Source: Mesorhizobium loti CJ3sym
GTDB lineage: Bacteria; Pseudomonadota; Alphaproteobacteria; Rhizobiales; Rhizobiaceae
Assembly: GCF_000472785.1 (NCBI RefSeq)
Contig: NZ_AXAL01000020.1
Coordinates: 62,001-126,000, forward strand
Direction: 5' to 3'
Length of the DNA stretch: 64,000 nt
This document shows, piece after piece, positions 35,838-46,397 of this stretch. The number at the start of each line of letters is the position of its first letter. The first letter of the stretch is position 1. The notes under the pieces are model-generated. The model made no database searches. It was not told the origin of the DNA and saw only the letters and a program-made list of their open reading frames with translations. The position numbers and the translations under genes are program-made.

Positions 35838-37598
35838 ATGGCTCACATGCTTCCAGATCAGGTCGGTGAAATTGTATCTCGGAACACTCCGCCTGAACCT
35901 GCGGTCGAAGCGGCGCGCAATGCGGACAGCTTGCTCAGGGGAATCTACGAGATATCGAAGATTCTGACTGCCCCGACCCGGCTGGAGATTACGCTTGCCA
36001 ATGTCGCGAATATCCTCTCCTCGTTTGTGCAAATGCGTGATGGCGCAATCGTCGTCCTGGACGCTGAAGGAGAGCCGCAGATTAGCGCAACTACCGGCGG
36101 TGCTGTGCCTAAGTCAGCCGCCGGCAGCGTCATACCCCAGGCTGTAATAGACAAAATCGTCGCTACTGGAGTTCCGATCGTCATACAAGACACAAGCACG
36201 TCCGAGCTATTTCAGGCTGATCCTCAATCGAGCAGCGGCACGGTCGCAACTGCGTTTATCGGTGTCCCGCTAAAGGCTGAGGAAAAGATCTTCGGGACGC
36301 TGTCGATCGACCGCGTCAGGAACGGTACCACCAGGTTCCGCTACGAGGAGGACTTACGTTTCCTGGCCATGGTCGCCAATCTGGTCGGCCGGACCATCCG
36401 CCTGCATCGCACTTTGAGCACGGCTGGTCAGCGACTTATCGAGAAGCAACCGAGACCAGAGCAGTCGCTCGACGAGGACAGGACCCATTCGGCCCGACAT
36501 CCGCATGTCAAGATCGACGGAATCATAGGAGAAAGTCCCGCGCTCAAGCAAGTGCTGGAGATCGTCTCGGTCGTGGCCAGGACCAATTCCACCGTGCTTC
36601 TTCGAGGCGAAAGCGGTACCGGCAAGGAGTTCTTTGCACAGGCCATCCATAAGCTTTCACATCGGAGGGAGAAATCCTTCGTCAAATTGAACTGCGCGGC
36701 ACTGCCCGAAAGCGTTTTGGAATCGGAGCTCTTTGGCCACGAGAAGGGCGCCTTCACCGGGGCTATCCTGCAGCGCGCTGGCCGGTTCGAATTGGCAAAT
36801 GGCGGAACCCTGCTGCTTGATGAAATCGGCGAGATTTCGCCTGCCTTTCAAGCCAAGCTGTTGCGCGTCTTGCAGGAAGGAGAACTGGAGCGAGTGGGCG
36901 GCACCAGGACCCTAAAAGTTGACGTGCGGCTCATATGCGCCACCAACAAGGACCTCGAGACGGCTGTCCGGAATGGAGAGTTCAGGGCCGACCTTTATTA
37001 CCGCATCAATGTGGTGCCAATAGTCCTGCCTCCCCTCAGAGAACGACCGGGCGATATTCCACGCCTTGCGAACGCTCTCCTCGACCGATTCAACAAGGAG
37101 AACCATCGCGATCTTGGCTTCACGCCGTCGGCGCTTGACCTGATGTCGCAATGCTATTTCCCTGGCAACGTGCGTGAGTTGGAGAATTGTGTGAGACGGA
37201 CGGCCACACTTGCGCGTTCAACGACAATAACTGCGTCGGATTTCGCCTGCAAGAACAGCCAGTGCCTGTCTTCGCTTCTGTGGAAAGGAGTCGACCGTTC
37301 GCACGGCGCCTATGCCGTCGACGAGTTCGCACGTGGCAATATGATGCCGGTTGGATCGCCGCTGCCTGCCATGCGAGTCGGCCCCTCACAGAATGAGGCA
37401 TCGCCCGGCGAGACCTGCGACCCCCACCATCCCGTTTGCCCTGCAATGAACCCGCGTCTGACGGAACGCGACCGGCTGATTGATGCGATGGAGAAAGCCG
37501 GCTGGGTTCAGGCCAAGGCGGCTCGTGTTCTTGGTCTCACGCCGCGGCAGGTCGGCTATGCTTTGCGCCGGCATCGTATCGGAGTGAAGAAGTTCTAA
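35838..37598 (+). CDS. nifA1: NifA transcriptional activator, copy 1
   Basis: The 586-residue sigma-54 activator has a GAF domain (about 25-190), an AAA+ domain (Walker A GESGTGKE at 257-264, intact GAFTGA at 304-309, LLLDEIG near 326) and a C-terminal helix-turn-helix (AARVLGLTPRQVGYALRRH). The Cys pair C-x4-C (CKNSQC) after the AAA+ domain marks the oxygen-sensitive rhizobial class. It follows fixX by 156 bases, with GAGG upstream of ATG. In M. loti R7A, the copy called nifA1 is reported to be dispensable for fixation and nifA2 is essential. Confidence 0.94.
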   Translation: MAHMLPDQVGEIVSRNTPPEPAVEAARNADSLLRGIYEISKILTAPTRLEITLANVANILSSFVQMRDGAIVVLDAEGEPQISATTGGAVPKSAAGSVIPQAVIDKIVATGVPIVIQDTSTSELFQADPQSSSGTVATAFIGVPLKAEEKIFGTLSIDRVRNGTTRFRYEEDLRFLAMVANLVGRTIRLHRTLSTAGQRLIEKQPRPEQSLDEDRTHSARHPHVKIDGIIGESPALKQVLEIVSVVARTNSTVLLRGESGTGKEFFAQAIHKLSHRREKSFVKLNCAALPESVLESELFGHEKGAFTGAILQRAGRFELANGGTLLLDEIGEISPAFQAKLLRVLQEGELERVGGTRTLKVDVRLICATNKDLETAVRNGEFRADLYYRINVVPIVLPPLRERPGDIPRLANALLDRFNKENHRDLGFTPSALDLMSQCYFPGNVRELENCVRRTATLARSTTITASDFACKNSQCLSSLLWKGVDRSHGAYAVDEFARGNMMPVGSPLPAMRVGPSQNEASPGETCDPHHPVCPAMNPRLTERDRLIDAMEKAGWVQAKAARVLGLTPRQVGYALRRHRIGVKKF

Positions 37599-37692
37599 AC
37601 GTCCCTGATGACATCAAACGTGGGGGCGCGCTTGCTGCCCGCACCGGGCGTAACTGAGACAAGACGTCACTTTTCGCATTGCTTTTGACCGT

Positions 37693-37708
37693 TGTCGGCG
37701 ACCTGACA
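37693..37708 (+). promoter_or_regulatory. NifA upstream activator sequence of nifB
   Basis: TGT-CGGCGACCTG-ACA, 84 bases before the -24 element. Confidence 0.78.
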
Positions 37709-37792
37709 AAACCGTGTCGCAGGAAACGGACACAATTGGACACAAAAGGCCGACGTAAAAGCCAACATGACGGATAAGACCGCTTTTGGGGT

Positions 37793-37807
37793 TGGCATAT
37801 CTCTTGC
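37793..37807 (+). promoter_or_regulatory. Sigma-54 -24/-12 promoter of nifB-fdxN-nifZ-fixU
   Basis: TGGCATATCTCTTGC with GG and GC ten bases apart, about 42 bases before the nifB start. Confidence 0.8.
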
Positions 37808-37848
37808 GCTCTGAAGTGCGATGTTCACATCACGCACGGAGCCGCTCC

Positions 37849-39330
37849 ATGTCCGCACCGATGATTTCGCTACAGGGCCTTTCCGGCACGACAGTCTTCG
37901 ATCAGTCGCCGGCGAGAGCGAAATCCGGTGGCTGCGCATCTTCATCCTGCGGCTCCTCCGCGAAGCCGCACGAGATGGACTCGGCCGTCTGGGAGAAGAT
38001 CAAGGATCATCCCTGCTTTTCAGAGGAAGCGCACCACTATTTCGCGCGCATGCATGTGGCGGTCGCCCCAGCCTGCAATATTCAATGCAACTACTGCAAT
38101 CGCAAATTTGACTGCGCCAACGAAAGCCGGCCTGGGGTCGTTTCGGAAAGGCTGACGCCCGACCAGGCGCTGCGCAAGGTGATCGGGGTTGCCAACGAAG
38201 TGCCGCAGCTTTCCGTGCTTGGCATCGCCGGACCGGGCGATGCCTGTTACGACTGGAAGAACACAAAGGCGACATTCCAACGGGTCGCCAAGGAAATCGC
38301 CGACATCAAGCTGTGCATCTCAACCAACGGGCTCGCGCTGCCAGACCGCGTCGCCGAGCTTGCCGAAATGAATGTCGATCACGTGACGATCACCATCAAC
38401 ATGGTCGACCCGCGGATCGGTGCCAAGATCTATCCGTGGATCTTCTATGACAACCGCCGTTATACCGGCGTTGAGGCAGCCACGATCCTGCACGAACGAC
38501 AGATGTCGGGGCTGGAGATGCTGACGGCGCGCGGCATCCTCACCAAGATCAATTCGGTAATGATCCCCGGCGTAAACGATGAGCACCTGATCGAGGTGAA
38601 TAAATGGGTCAAGGAGCGCGGCGCGTTCCTGCACAATGTCATGCCGCTGATTTCCGACCCGGCGCACGGTACGCATTACGGCCTGAGTGGGCAGCGCGGC
38701 CCCAAGGCAATGGAGCTGAAGGCCCTTCAGGATCGTCTCGAAGGCGGCGCCAAGTTGATGCGCCACTGCCGGCAGTGCCGGGCCGATGCTGTCGGCCTGC
38801 TCGGCGAGGATCGTGGCCAGGAATTCACGCTCGACCGGCTTCCCGACAAGGTCACGTACGACGCCAGCAAGCGCGAGACATATCGGGCAGTGGTCGCGCG
38901 CGAGCGGGGCGATCGCCTGGCGGCCAAGAGCGAGGCGCTCGGGATGGTCAAGACCGCAGGCTCCGGCAAATCGCTTCTGGTAGCGGTGGCGACCAAGGGT
39001 GGCGGCCGCATCAACGAGCATTTCGGCCATGCGAAGGAATTCCAGGTTTATGAGGCCTCTCCGAAAGGGATCAGTTTCGTCGGTCATCGCAAGGTCGAAC
39101 AGTATTGCCTCGGCGGCCGGGCCGAGGACAAGAGGCTCGACGGCGTCATCTCTACGCTCGAAGGCGTAGACATCGTGCTGTGCGCGAGAATTGGAAATTG
39201 CCCCGAGGATCGTCTCAAGGAAGGTGGGATCCGAGCAACAGACGCTTACGGGTATGACTACATCGAGACCGCGATCGGCGCGCTTTACGCCGCCGAGTTT
39301 GGGAGTGAGCCACTGGCTGCGACGGCCTGA
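37849..39330 (+). CDS. nifB: FeMo-cofactor synthesis radical SAM protein NifB
   Basis: The 493-residue protein makes NifB-co, the Fe-S-C core of FeMo-cofactor. The radical SAM Cys motif is CNIQCNYC near residue 82, and a NifX-like C-terminal domain (about 385-480) starts at [24 protein letters not shown] lies 8 bases before ATG at 37849. It leads an operon with fdxN, nifZ and fixU. Confidence 0.97.
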   Translation: MSAPMISLQGLSGTTVFDQSPARAKSGGCASSSCGSSAKPHEMDSAVWEKIKDHPCFSEEAHHYFARMHVAVAPACNIQCNYCNRKFDCANESRPGVVSERLTPDQALRKVIGVANEVPQLSVLGIAGPGDACYDWKNTKATFQRVAKEIADIKLCISTNGLALPDRVAELAEMNVDHVTITINMVDPRIGAKIYPWIFYDNRRYTGVEAATILHERQMSGLEMLTARGILTKINSVMIPGVNDEHLIEVNKWVKERGAFLHNVMPLISDPAHGTHYGLSGQRGPKAMELKALQDRLEGGAKLMRHCRQCRADAVGLLGEDRGQEFTLDRLPDKVTYDASKRETYRAVVARERGDRLAAKSEALGMVKTAGSGKSLLVAVATKGGGRINEHFGHAKEFQVYEASPKGISFVGHRKVEQYCLGGRAEDKRLDGVISTLEGVDIVLCARIGNCPEDRLKEGGIRATDAYGYDYIETAIGALYAAEFGSEPLAATA

Positions 39331-39362
39331 GCCGCCTCATTCTAACCGAACCGGAGTTGAAA

Positions 39363-39557
39363 ATGGCCTTTAAGATCATCGCTTCCCAATGCACCCAGTG
39401 CGGTGCCTGTGAGTTTGAATGCCCTTCGGGCGCGATTAAGTTCAAGGGCGAGATCTACGTGATCGATCCGAAAAAGTGCACCGAATGCGAGGGGACCTTC
39501 GAAACGCAGCAATGCGCCTCGGTATGTCCGGTGTCGAAGACTTGCGTCCCTGCCTGA
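39363..39557 (+). CDS. fdxN: 2[4Fe-4S] ferredoxin FdxN
   Basis: The 64-residue ferredoxin has [15 protein letters not shown] and [19 protein letters not shown], the second cluster loop expanded as in FdxN. It is encoded directly after nifB, as in other rhizobia, and probably supplies electrons to NifB. GGAG lies 7 bases before the ATG at 39363. Confidence 0.95.
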   Translation: MAFKIIASQCTQCGACEFECPSGAIKFKGEIYVIDPKKCTECEGTFETQQCASVCPVSKTCVPA

Positions 39558-39647
39558 CCTCCATTTCGGCTACCGACACGGTCGAGGCGCCTCCGCAGGA
39601 CTATTGACCTCCTGTTGGAAAGCTGCAGCCGAGAGAAAGGAACGGCC

Positions 39648-39974
39648 ATGAGCCTCGGACGCGAACAGGACATCGAAATCCGTACACCCCCGCGATTCAT
39701 GCCGGGTGAGCGGGTCCGCGCCACACGCCACATAAAAAATGACGGCACCTATCCGGGCAAGGAGATCGGTGAAAATCTGGTGCGCAAAGGCGACGAGGGC
39801 TATGTGCGCGACATCGGCACCTTTCTCCAGCAGTTCTACATCTATGCGGTCGAATGGGTCGATCGCGGCACCGTCGTCGGCATGCGTGCGCGTGAACTCA
39901 TGAGCCTTGAGACGGCCCGGACTCCTTCCAGTGCCGAAATCGGTGCTGGCTTTAACAAAGGAACGGCCCGATGA
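39648..39974 (+). CDS. nifZ: NifZ
   Basis: The 108-residue protein has the NifZ core PRFMPGERVRATRHIKNDGT and GDEGYVRDIGTFLQQFYIYAVEW. It helps mature the P-clusters of the MoFe protein. GAAAGGAA precedes the ATG at 39648. The stop overlaps the fixU start. The M. loti nifZ is reported to be needed for fixation. Confidence 0.94.
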   Translation: MSLGREQDIEIRTPPRFMPGERVRATRHIKNDGTYPGKEIGENLVRKGDEGYVRDIGTFLQQFYIYAVEWVDRGTVVGMRARELMSLETARTPSSAEIGAGFNKGTAR

Positions 39975-40183
39975 GGGTAATGATCCGCAGGACCGGTGCT
40001 GGCTTGTCGGCATATATTCCCAAAAAGGATCTCGAAGAGCCGATCATCAAGGTCGACAACGAACACTTATGGGGCGGGGCTGTGACGCTGAAGAACGGCT
40101 GGCGGTTAGTTCTGCCCGACCTTCCGTGGGACACGCCTTTGCCGATTACCGTCGAGGCAAGGAAGATTTCCGGCGAGGACTGA
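39971..40183 (+). CDS. fixU: FixU/NifT
   Basis: The 70-residue protein (MIRRTGAGLSAYIPKKDLEE, WGGAVTLKNGWRLVLPDLP) matches FixU/NifT. Its biochemical role is not established, though it is reported as required for fixation in M. loti R7A. It overlaps nifZ by 4 bases (ATGA). Confidence 0.93.
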   Translation: MRVMIRRTGAGLSAYIPKKDLEEPIIKVDNEHLWGGAVTLKNGWRLVLPDLPWDTPLPITVEARKISGED

Positions 40184-40224
40184 CCTTCGGGTTGACACAA
40201 AGAGAGCGGCAAAGGGATACGAGC

Positions 40225-41136
40225 ATGAACACAATGACCTCGGGCCATCTCGTCGTCATTCGGGACAGTTTTGCCGAAAGGCAGCTTGACCTTTTGAAGA
40301 AAGCGCTCGCGGCCGATCAGGTCATTCCCTATCTCGGCCCGGGTCTGCTTGAGATCCGCTCCGCGGGACCGCCCGTACCGCATACCCCCGAAGCCGTTGC
40401 CGCAGCGCTCAACAAGCGCACGCCAGCCCCTTCGAAGATTCGCACCAACATGTGGTCGGTAGCGCAGTATATCGAACAGCGCCGGCACCGCCGGACGCTT
40501 CAAGCTTGGATGGCCGAAATATTCGCGGCCCCGGTGGTGCCGACCATCTTGCATGCCTGGCTTGCAACGCTGCCGCTCTCCGTGATCGTCGACAGCTGGT
40601 ACGACGGTGCCATGCGCGCGGCTCTAATACAGACCCGCCGAACGGACGTCGTCGAAATACAGGGCGTAACACGGGCGCACGAGATCGGTGACATTTGGAC
40701 GAAAGCCTACGATTTGTCCGGGATATTACTCGAATCCGCACCAGCGGCGAAGACGGTTCTCTACGCCCCTCACGGCGGTGCCAGGCCGGCCGCAAACTTC
40801 CTCGTCGCAGATTCCGACTACGTTGAAGTGCTGAGCGAAATCGACATCCAGACGCCGATCCCTGACCTGGTGAAGGAACGGCGAGCCAGCCGTGGTCTTT
40901 TCTTCATCGGCTGCCGCTTCAACGATCAGATGCTGCGCACCTATGCCCGGCAGATCATGAAGCGCTCCAATGGCCCACATTTTGCGGCAATCGATACAGC
41001 GACGCTGACCAAGAACGAGCGTCGTTTCCTTGCGGCAAGCGCAATCACGGTCATTGACATGCCGACGGGTCAGGCCGCAGCCCGTCTCGTCGGACTGGGC
41101 GAGACATTGCATGAAGCCAAACGGGGTATCGTTTGA
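40225..41136 (+). CDS. SIR2-like domain protein of nif clusters
   Basis: The 303-residue protein has a SIR2-like N-terminal fold (VIPYLGPGLLEI at about residue 33; later LSVIVDSWYD and RGLFFIGCRFNDQMLRTYA). Similar proteins occur downstream of nifB-nifZ-nifT in several alphaproteobacteria. The classical sirtuin catalytic His and zinc Cys pairs are not evident, so it may bind NAD without deacetylating. It is 41 bases after fixU and is probably in the same operon. The function is unknown. Confidence 0.7.
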   Translation: MNTMTSGHLVVIRDSFAERQLDLLKKALAADQVIPYLGPGLLEIRSAGPPVPHTPEAVAAALNKRTPAPSKIRTNMWSVAQYIEQRRHRRTLQAWMAEIFAAPVVPTILHAWLATLPLSVIVDSWYDGAMRAALIQTRRTDVVEIQGVTRAHEIGDIWTKAYDLSGILLESAPAAKTVLYAPHGGARPAANFLVADSDYVEVLSEIDIQTPIPDLVKERRASRGLFFIGCRFNDQMLRTYARQIMKRSNGPHFAAIDTATLTKNERRFLAASAITVIDMPTGQAAARLVGLGETLHEAKRGIV

Positions 41137-42193
41137 GCCATTCTCAGACGCCTCAACATTGCCGAAAAGGTAAAACGGGCAATTGACTTCCGGGTTTTTC
41201 AACAACTCCGAGAGGCGCTCTGAAAAGCTACGACGGTTATTTCATTCGAGGCTGCAGTGGATATGGCATTCGATGCTGCGGATGAACACAGCGGCGACGG
41301 GCTCGAACCAGCCGAGCAGAGCATAGTCTGGCGCCAGGGTTGTCGCGGCGAGCGGTCGCAGCTGATCGGCTTCACTTGGCGGTAAAAGCTGTGGCACGGC
41401 GCGATGACCAGGGCCGGTTGGGGTCGATGCCAATCGAGCTAAGGCCAAGCGTGCTCACCGCATAGGCGGTCACCTGCCACTGCCATCCCAGAGTGTCAGG
41501 ATGATCGCGTTGCGACAGCTTGGCGCGCCGCAGACGCGAGCGATTGGTTCAGGGCAGCCCGCTTCGCCATCAACGAGACCCACTGCTGCATGAGTTGTAA
41601 ACGCCCGCACCACGGCGCCGCGAATCCGCGCTTGTGGCGCCATGACCTTGAGGCGAGTGAGTTCGGCGCTAACAACGCAGACTGAACCAATCCGATCAGC
41701 CCGGCCCATGCCGGAGAGCACGGCGACCAATGCCGCCAGCTCCACCACGCAGGGGGACACGATCCCGCCTGCGGCTAAGCGCGAGTTGAAAAGCATACGT
41801 CGACGCCCGCCATTTCCGCATGCACCGCCTTGGATAAGGCCTGCCTCGAGGCATGATGCGGGCCTGGTTGGCCTTCCTGTCGATGCCAGCTTCGTAAGCA
41901 GCGGCTCCCGCGAGGTCGAGCAGTTCTAACTGGCGGCTTGAGTTGACGGCGCTCACGCACAGCCGTTCCAGTGCGGCCGGTTATGCGGCCTTCCTTCCCT
42001 TCCCATTTGGCTTGGGCAAGCTTCTGGGTGATCCTCTGCATCGCCGGTCGCAGAGAGGTCCGGTCTGCAACGTCAGCACAGGCCACTATTGCGGCCGCCT
42101 CGGGATGTATGCGTCCCTCTCATCTGTTTGGCCGGACTGGGCGAGCTTGCACCCGGTCGGACATGCAGTCCAACCTGGATGCGCGCTTCCACA
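41137..42193. other. Gene-poor stretch between the nif and nod blocks
   Basis: About 1.05 kb with only short, mutually overlapping frames on both strands. Runs of GC-rich sequence with coding-like periodicity on the minus strand (for example around 41500-42080) suggest a decayed gene or insertion element, but I could not assign a family. Confidence 0.45.
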
Positions 42194-43162
42194 TCAAGCC
42201 GCATGAAGGCGAAGAAAATCCTCATACGTCGCTTGCAACCCGGCACCAAGAGACGTTTTGGCTTTCCAGCCAAGGTTACGCAAGCGCGTTACGTCCAGTA
42301 GCTTGCGCGGAGTACCGTCTGGCTTCGTCGTGTCGAACACCAAATTGCCCTCCCAGCAGACCGCCGCCTTGACGAGTTCCGCCACCTCGCGAATTGTGAC
42401 GTCCTCACCAACGCCAACATTAATCAGGGGCGCAGTGTCGGGGGCTGTCAAGGCGTCAAAATCCGAATCTGGCAGGCCAAGCAGGAACGCAATGGCATCT
42501 CCTACATCCGACGAATACATAAACTCTCGCCGAGGATTTCCGGATCCCCAGACCCCCACAGAGGAGTCGCCGTTCATTTTAGCTTGATGAAAGCGGCGTA
42601 TCAGAGCAGGCAGAACGTGACAATTTTCGGGGTGATAATTATCGCCGGGACCATATAAATTGGTCGGCATCAACGCGAGATAGCGCGCCTTGTACTGCCG
42701 GTTGAAAGACCAGCACGATTCGACACCTGCGATTTTTGCCAAAGCGTAGGGACGATTCGTCGCTTCAAGCGGACCGGTGAGAAGGTATTCCTCCCGTATC
42801 GGCTGCGGACAGTCGCGTGGATAGATACACGAGGAGCCAAGAAAAATCATCCGTTCGACGCCGGAAGCGTAAGCGGCATCAAAAACACTGACTTGAATCG
42901 CGAGGTTGTTATGAAGGAAATCGACAGGGGAGCTGGCGTTCGCCAGTATACCACCAACCTTTGCGGCGCACATAACGACGTAATCTGGCCGCTGCGACAT
43001 GAAGAACCTGCGCGTCTCGCTCCGGTCAAATAGATCCAGTTCGTCGTGAGTACGTGTTATTATCTCATAGGATCCTAATGCCTCGAGGGCTCTCATTGTG
43101 GCGGATCCAACAAGGCCGCGATGGCCTGCCACATAGACTTTCTTCATCTTTTTGTTTTCCAT
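42194..43162 (-). CDS. nolK: GDP-L-fucose synthase (Nod factor fucose branch)
   Basis: The 322-residue SDR-extended enzyme has the N-terminal [13 protein letters not shown] and the GDP-fucose synthase elements [23 protein letters not shown] (YxxxK) and [20 protein letters not shown]. It epimerises and reduces GDP-4-keto-6-deoxymannose to GDP-L-fucose, the donor for NodZ. It is the last gene of nodZ-noeL-nolK, 72 bases after noeL. Confidence 0.94.
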   Translation of the reverse strand: MENKKMKKVYVAGHRGLVGSATMRALEALGSYEIITRTHDELDLFDRSETRRFFMSQRPDYVVMCAAKVGGILANASSPVDFLHNNLAIQVSVFDAAYASGVERMIFLGSSCIYPRDCPQPIREEYLLTGPLEATNRPYALAKIAGVESCWSFNRQYKARYLALMPTNLYGPGDNYHPENCHVLPALIRRFHQAKMNGDSSVGVWGSGNPRREFMYSSDVGDAIAFLLGLPDSDFDALTAPDTAPLINVGVGEDVTIREVAELVKAAVCWEGNLVFDTTKPDGTPRKLLDVTRLRNLGWKAKTSLGAGLQATYEDFLRLHAA

Positions 43163-43234
43163 TGTTAACGCTCTGGGCGCTCCTTAAGAAGGCCACCATA
43201 GCACTGACAACAACCCAGCATGGCGCCGCCGTTG

Positions 43235-44335
43235 TCAGCATAACTCTCGTGGACTGTGTGAATAATAACCCTGCTTCATCAGCACTGCTTCACGCTCAGC
43301 CATGCGCAAATCTTCCCGAACCATCTCCCTAACCAATTCGATGAAGGAGATTTTGGGCTCCCACCCAAGTTTTTCTTTCGCCTTGCGGGCATCGCCGAGA
43401 AGTGTCTCGACTTCTGCAGGACGAAAATAACGGGGATCTACTTTTACGATCAGAGCTCCCGTCTTTGCATCGTACCCCTCTTCGTCGACCCCTTCCCCCA
43501 CCCAACGAACATCGATGCCGAGTTCAGCGGCCGCGACGGTGACGAATTCGCGCACCGAATGTTGCTCACCGCTAGCGATCACAAAGTCTTCAGGTTGCTC
43601 CTGCTGCAGCATCAACCACTGCATCTGGACGTAGTCTCGAGCGTGCCCCCAATCGCGACGCGCATTAAGGTTGCCCAGAAATAGAGTGCGCTGCATTCCA
43701 AGCTTAATCCGAGTCAAGGCGCGCGTGATTTTGCGAGTTACAAATGTTTCTCCGCGCGCAGGTGACTCATGATTAAATAAAATGCCGTTACACGCATACA
43801 AATTGTAAGATTCTCGATAGTTTACGGTGATCCAGTGAGCATACAATTTGGCAACAGCGTAGGGGGACCGGGGGTAGAACGGTGTCGTCTCGGTCTGTGG
43901 CGTTTCCCGCACCAGCCCGTAGAGCTCAGACGTCGAGGCTTGGTAGTAGCGCGTATGCTTGACGAGCCCCAGGATCCGAATTGCCTCGAGGATACGCAGC
44001 GCACCCAAGGCATCGGAGTTCGCGGTGTATTCTGGTTCTTCAAAGGAGACTGCAACGTGGCTCTGAGCTGCCAAATTGTAAATTTCGTCCGGCTGAACCA
44101 GTTGGATGACGCGCGTAAGGCTCGACGAGTCTGTCAAGTCCCCGTGGTGAAGTGTAAGATCAACGCCACTTTCATGAGGGTCATGATAGAGATGGTCTAT
44201 ACGGCCCGTATTAAAAAGAGACGATCGTCTCTTTATCCCATGCACGGAATAGCCCTTTTCTAAAAGCAATTCTGCGAGGTAGGAACCGTCTTGCCCCGTA
44301 ACCCCGGTGATTAAAGCTACTTTTCTCTTTGACAA
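43235..44335 (-). CDS. noeL: GDP-mannose 4,6-dehydratase (Nod factor fucose branch)
   Basis: The 366-residue enzyme has [37 protein letters not shown], the [16 protein letters not shown] catalytic segment and [11 protein letters not shown] typical of Gmd. The family start [10 protein letters not shown] is at a TTG codon (44333-44335) with AAGGA about 10 bases upstream; the open frame extends to 44449 but the extra residues are not family-like. It makes the 4-keto intermediate used by NolK. Confidence 0.92.
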   Translation of the reverse strand: MSKRKVALITGVTGQDGSYLAELLLEKGYSVHGIKRRSSLFNTGRIDHLYHDPHESGVDLTLHHGDLTDSSSLTRVIQLVQPDEIYNLAAQSHVAVSFEEPEYTANSDALGALRILEAIRILGLVKHTRYYQASTSELYGLVRETPQTETTPFYPRSPYAVAKLYAHWITVNYRESYNLYACNGILFNHESPARGETFVTRKITRALTRIKLGMQRTLFLGNLNARRDWGHARDYVQMQWLMLQQEQPEDFVIASGEQHSVREFVTVAAAELGIDVRWVGEGVDEEGYDAKTGALIVKVDPRYFRPAEVETLLGDARKAKEKLGWEPKISFIELVREMVREDLRMAEREAVLMKQGYYSHSPRELC

Positions 44336-44477
44336 GCTTGAATCCTTTTGATTTTGACGCGCCCATGAAAACGCTCGCGTGCGGCGGGATTGCGTGGCGA
44401 GAAAGGGGCGTATTGGGCAGGGCGAACGGGGGCCTCTGCGCGAAGGCAAGTGAGAGTTCGAGCGGGATGCCAGCCTT

Positions 44478-45467
44478 TCATGGAGCCGGGGGACGTTCGA
44501 AAGAGTTGTCGATCAAGATCAAACGACGCGGGTCATTCAAATCGAATTCGACAATTCGTGGCACGAAGAGGCGGGCATAGCGGGTGAAGGCGCTAGTCGG
44601 AGGAAAGCGAATAACAGTGTCGCATCGACCGAGGAGATACATCTCAACGAGCGCGGAAAACCCCCCGTCGGTGCCCAGTGCTGCACTGTGTAAGGGGCCG
44701 GCCTGATCCTCCTGGAAGCGTTTTGGGACGGTGAAAAGTTCGGGAAATACGCCCGACAGGTGATCAACAACCTTGGCGCTGTCTGTACACAAGAACACCC
44801 TTACAGGTCTTGAATGCGGTTGCGCCTTGGCCATACGAATGGCAGTGCATACCTGCTCTAAGGCAACCTTTGGATCAGCCCAGTAAGGTGCGTGATCCAT
44901 AATATCTTCGCCGTTGCCGTGGCGGACATGGACTCCAATTATGCTGTGCCCGTCAAAATGTTCCTGGTAGAGCGCTTCAATGCGATCCTCAATTTCGACC
45001 CTCGGTGTGATGCTCCTAAATATGGTTCGCTCCGCCTTTTCATCGCAGCGCCACATCAAGCAAGCATCACACACTACCGTGTTGGCTTCACAATCATCTT
45101 GGGCCTGGAAAAGATCGTTAAGCTCGTCACGTTCTTGGAAAATCTGTTCATCCGGACGGTACACGCAGTCGATGGATGGCTTGTTCCACCACGACGGGAA
45201 GAAGGGACCAGGGAATGAGACGTGGTTGATCTGGTCATCGCAAATGACCCGTACACCACCGATATCCGCAATTGGCTTGAAGAAAGCTGGAAAGGCATTC
45301 GCAAACGGGTTGTCAAGGTAACAAGAGCCGCGCCAATCTATTGCTAAAGCGCGTCCCGTCCGATGTGCGTAGTCCCAAGCCGACGCGAGAGACCACAGGC
45401 AATCACCGAGACCCGTGCGCCGTCGAGAAACAACGAACCGATCGTTCCTTGAGCGATCAACAAGCAT
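44478..45467 (-). CDS. nodZ: Nod factor alpha-1,6-fucosyltransferase NodZ
   Basis: The 329-residue enzyme matches NodZ closely: [17 protein letters not shown] at the start, [35 protein letters not shown], and the donor-binding [11 protein letters not shown]. It adds L-fucose to C6 of the reducing-end GlcNAc of the Nod factor. A nod box lies about 265 bases upstream. Confidence 0.96.
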   Translation of the reverse strand: MLVDRSRNDRFVVSRRRTGLGDCLWSLASAWDYAHRTGRALAIDWRGSCYLDNPFANAFPAFFKPIADIGGVRVICDDQINHVSFPGPFFPSWWNKPSIDCVYRPDEQIFQERDELNDLFQAQDDCEANTVVCDACLMWRCDEKAERTIFRSITPRVEIEDRIEALYQEHFDGHSIIGVHVRHGNGEDIMDHAPYWADPKVALEQVCTAIRMAKAQPHSRPVRVFLCTDSAKVVDHLSGVFPELFTVPKRFQEDQAGPLHSAALGTDGGFSALVEMYLLGRCDTVIRFPPTSAFTRYARLFVPRIVEFDLNDPRRLILIDNSFERPPAP

Positions 45468-45731
45468 CTAAATTGCCTCTCTCCAGAACACCACAAGCCT
45501 CAGCTTTGCTGCTGCGTTTGAGGCAAGCGCCTGCGCAATTCGGGGAAGATTGTCGTGCTGTGCCAATGCGATGTAGCTTGCGTCTGTCGCGGAAGTGCCT
45601 GGCCGCGATGGACGCGCGCCTGGGCTGGTCTTCCGCGCAGACCAGAAAATGCTCTTCGGAGCCAACGCAAACATCAACCACTTTCCTTAAGGCTGCTACA
45701 TTCTTGAATTCTTTCTATGCATCGTGCCGTA

Positions 45732-45781
45732 ACATCGGTAAAATCGTCTGTTTCGATGAAACGCATCCACGCCATGGATGG
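45732..45781 (-). promoter_or_regulatory. nod box
   Basis: Reading the minus strand, the segment has ATCCATGG, then GATGCGTTTCATCGAAACAG and ATTTTACCGATG, matching the 47-base nod box (ATC-N9-GAT repeats) at nearly all conserved positions. NodD bound here with plant flavonoids should drive nodZ-noeL-nolK. Confidence 0.87.
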
Positions 45782-45849
45782 CTAGGGACATGGGTTCCAG
45801 AGCGTTGGCTGTGAACCCGCTCGCTGTGCTCGACGCACCGCTAACCCCA

Positions 45850-46330
45850 GCGGAACCTCACGGTGACAGCACGCAGCATCGACCTAAGTGAGCCGGCCAT
45901 GAGCGCGGGCCGCGGCCACGAAGCTTCGACTGGGCCAGGTTCTGCACGGGAGCGCCACAAAGAAAGAGGCGATGCGTCGAGCTGTAAGCGAGCCTGAGCT
46001 CGCTTTCGAAGCGCTATGCCATCAACCCCAAGACGGTCGCGAAGTGGAGGAGCGGAGTTCGACCGCCGATCTGCCCACCGGCCCCAGGGAGCCGAGATCG
46101 AAGGTTCTGTCTGCCGTAGAAGAGGACTGTTGTTGTGGCCTTCCGCCGCAACACACTGCTGCCGCTGGACGATTGCCTCTACGGCCTTGCAGCCGACGAT
46201 CCCGCATCTGACGCGCTCTTCATTGCACCGATGTCTGCAGAGCAAGCATCGGCTTCTTCCACATTGATATTGCGGAGATCCCAACCGAACAGGGCAAGCT
46301 AAACATCAAGGCCTTTGTACCGCGGCACCG
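45850..46330 (+). mobile_element. IS481-type transposase remnant, copy 1
   Basis: Frameshifted coding sequence on the plus strand gives YAINPKTVAKW, then AFRRNTLLPLDDCLYGL and FHIDIAEIPTEQGKL, in the order of an IS481-family transposase (helix-turn-helix then start of the DDE core). About 280 bases of it are strongly similar to 48640-48940 in the opposite orientation. No intact ends were found. Confidence 0.7.
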
Positions 46331-46397
46331 CCTGTCGCGAACCTTCGCGCCCCTCTGTCCCGCCGGCACCAAAGGAGCCGTCGCGGCGCCGTTGTTG

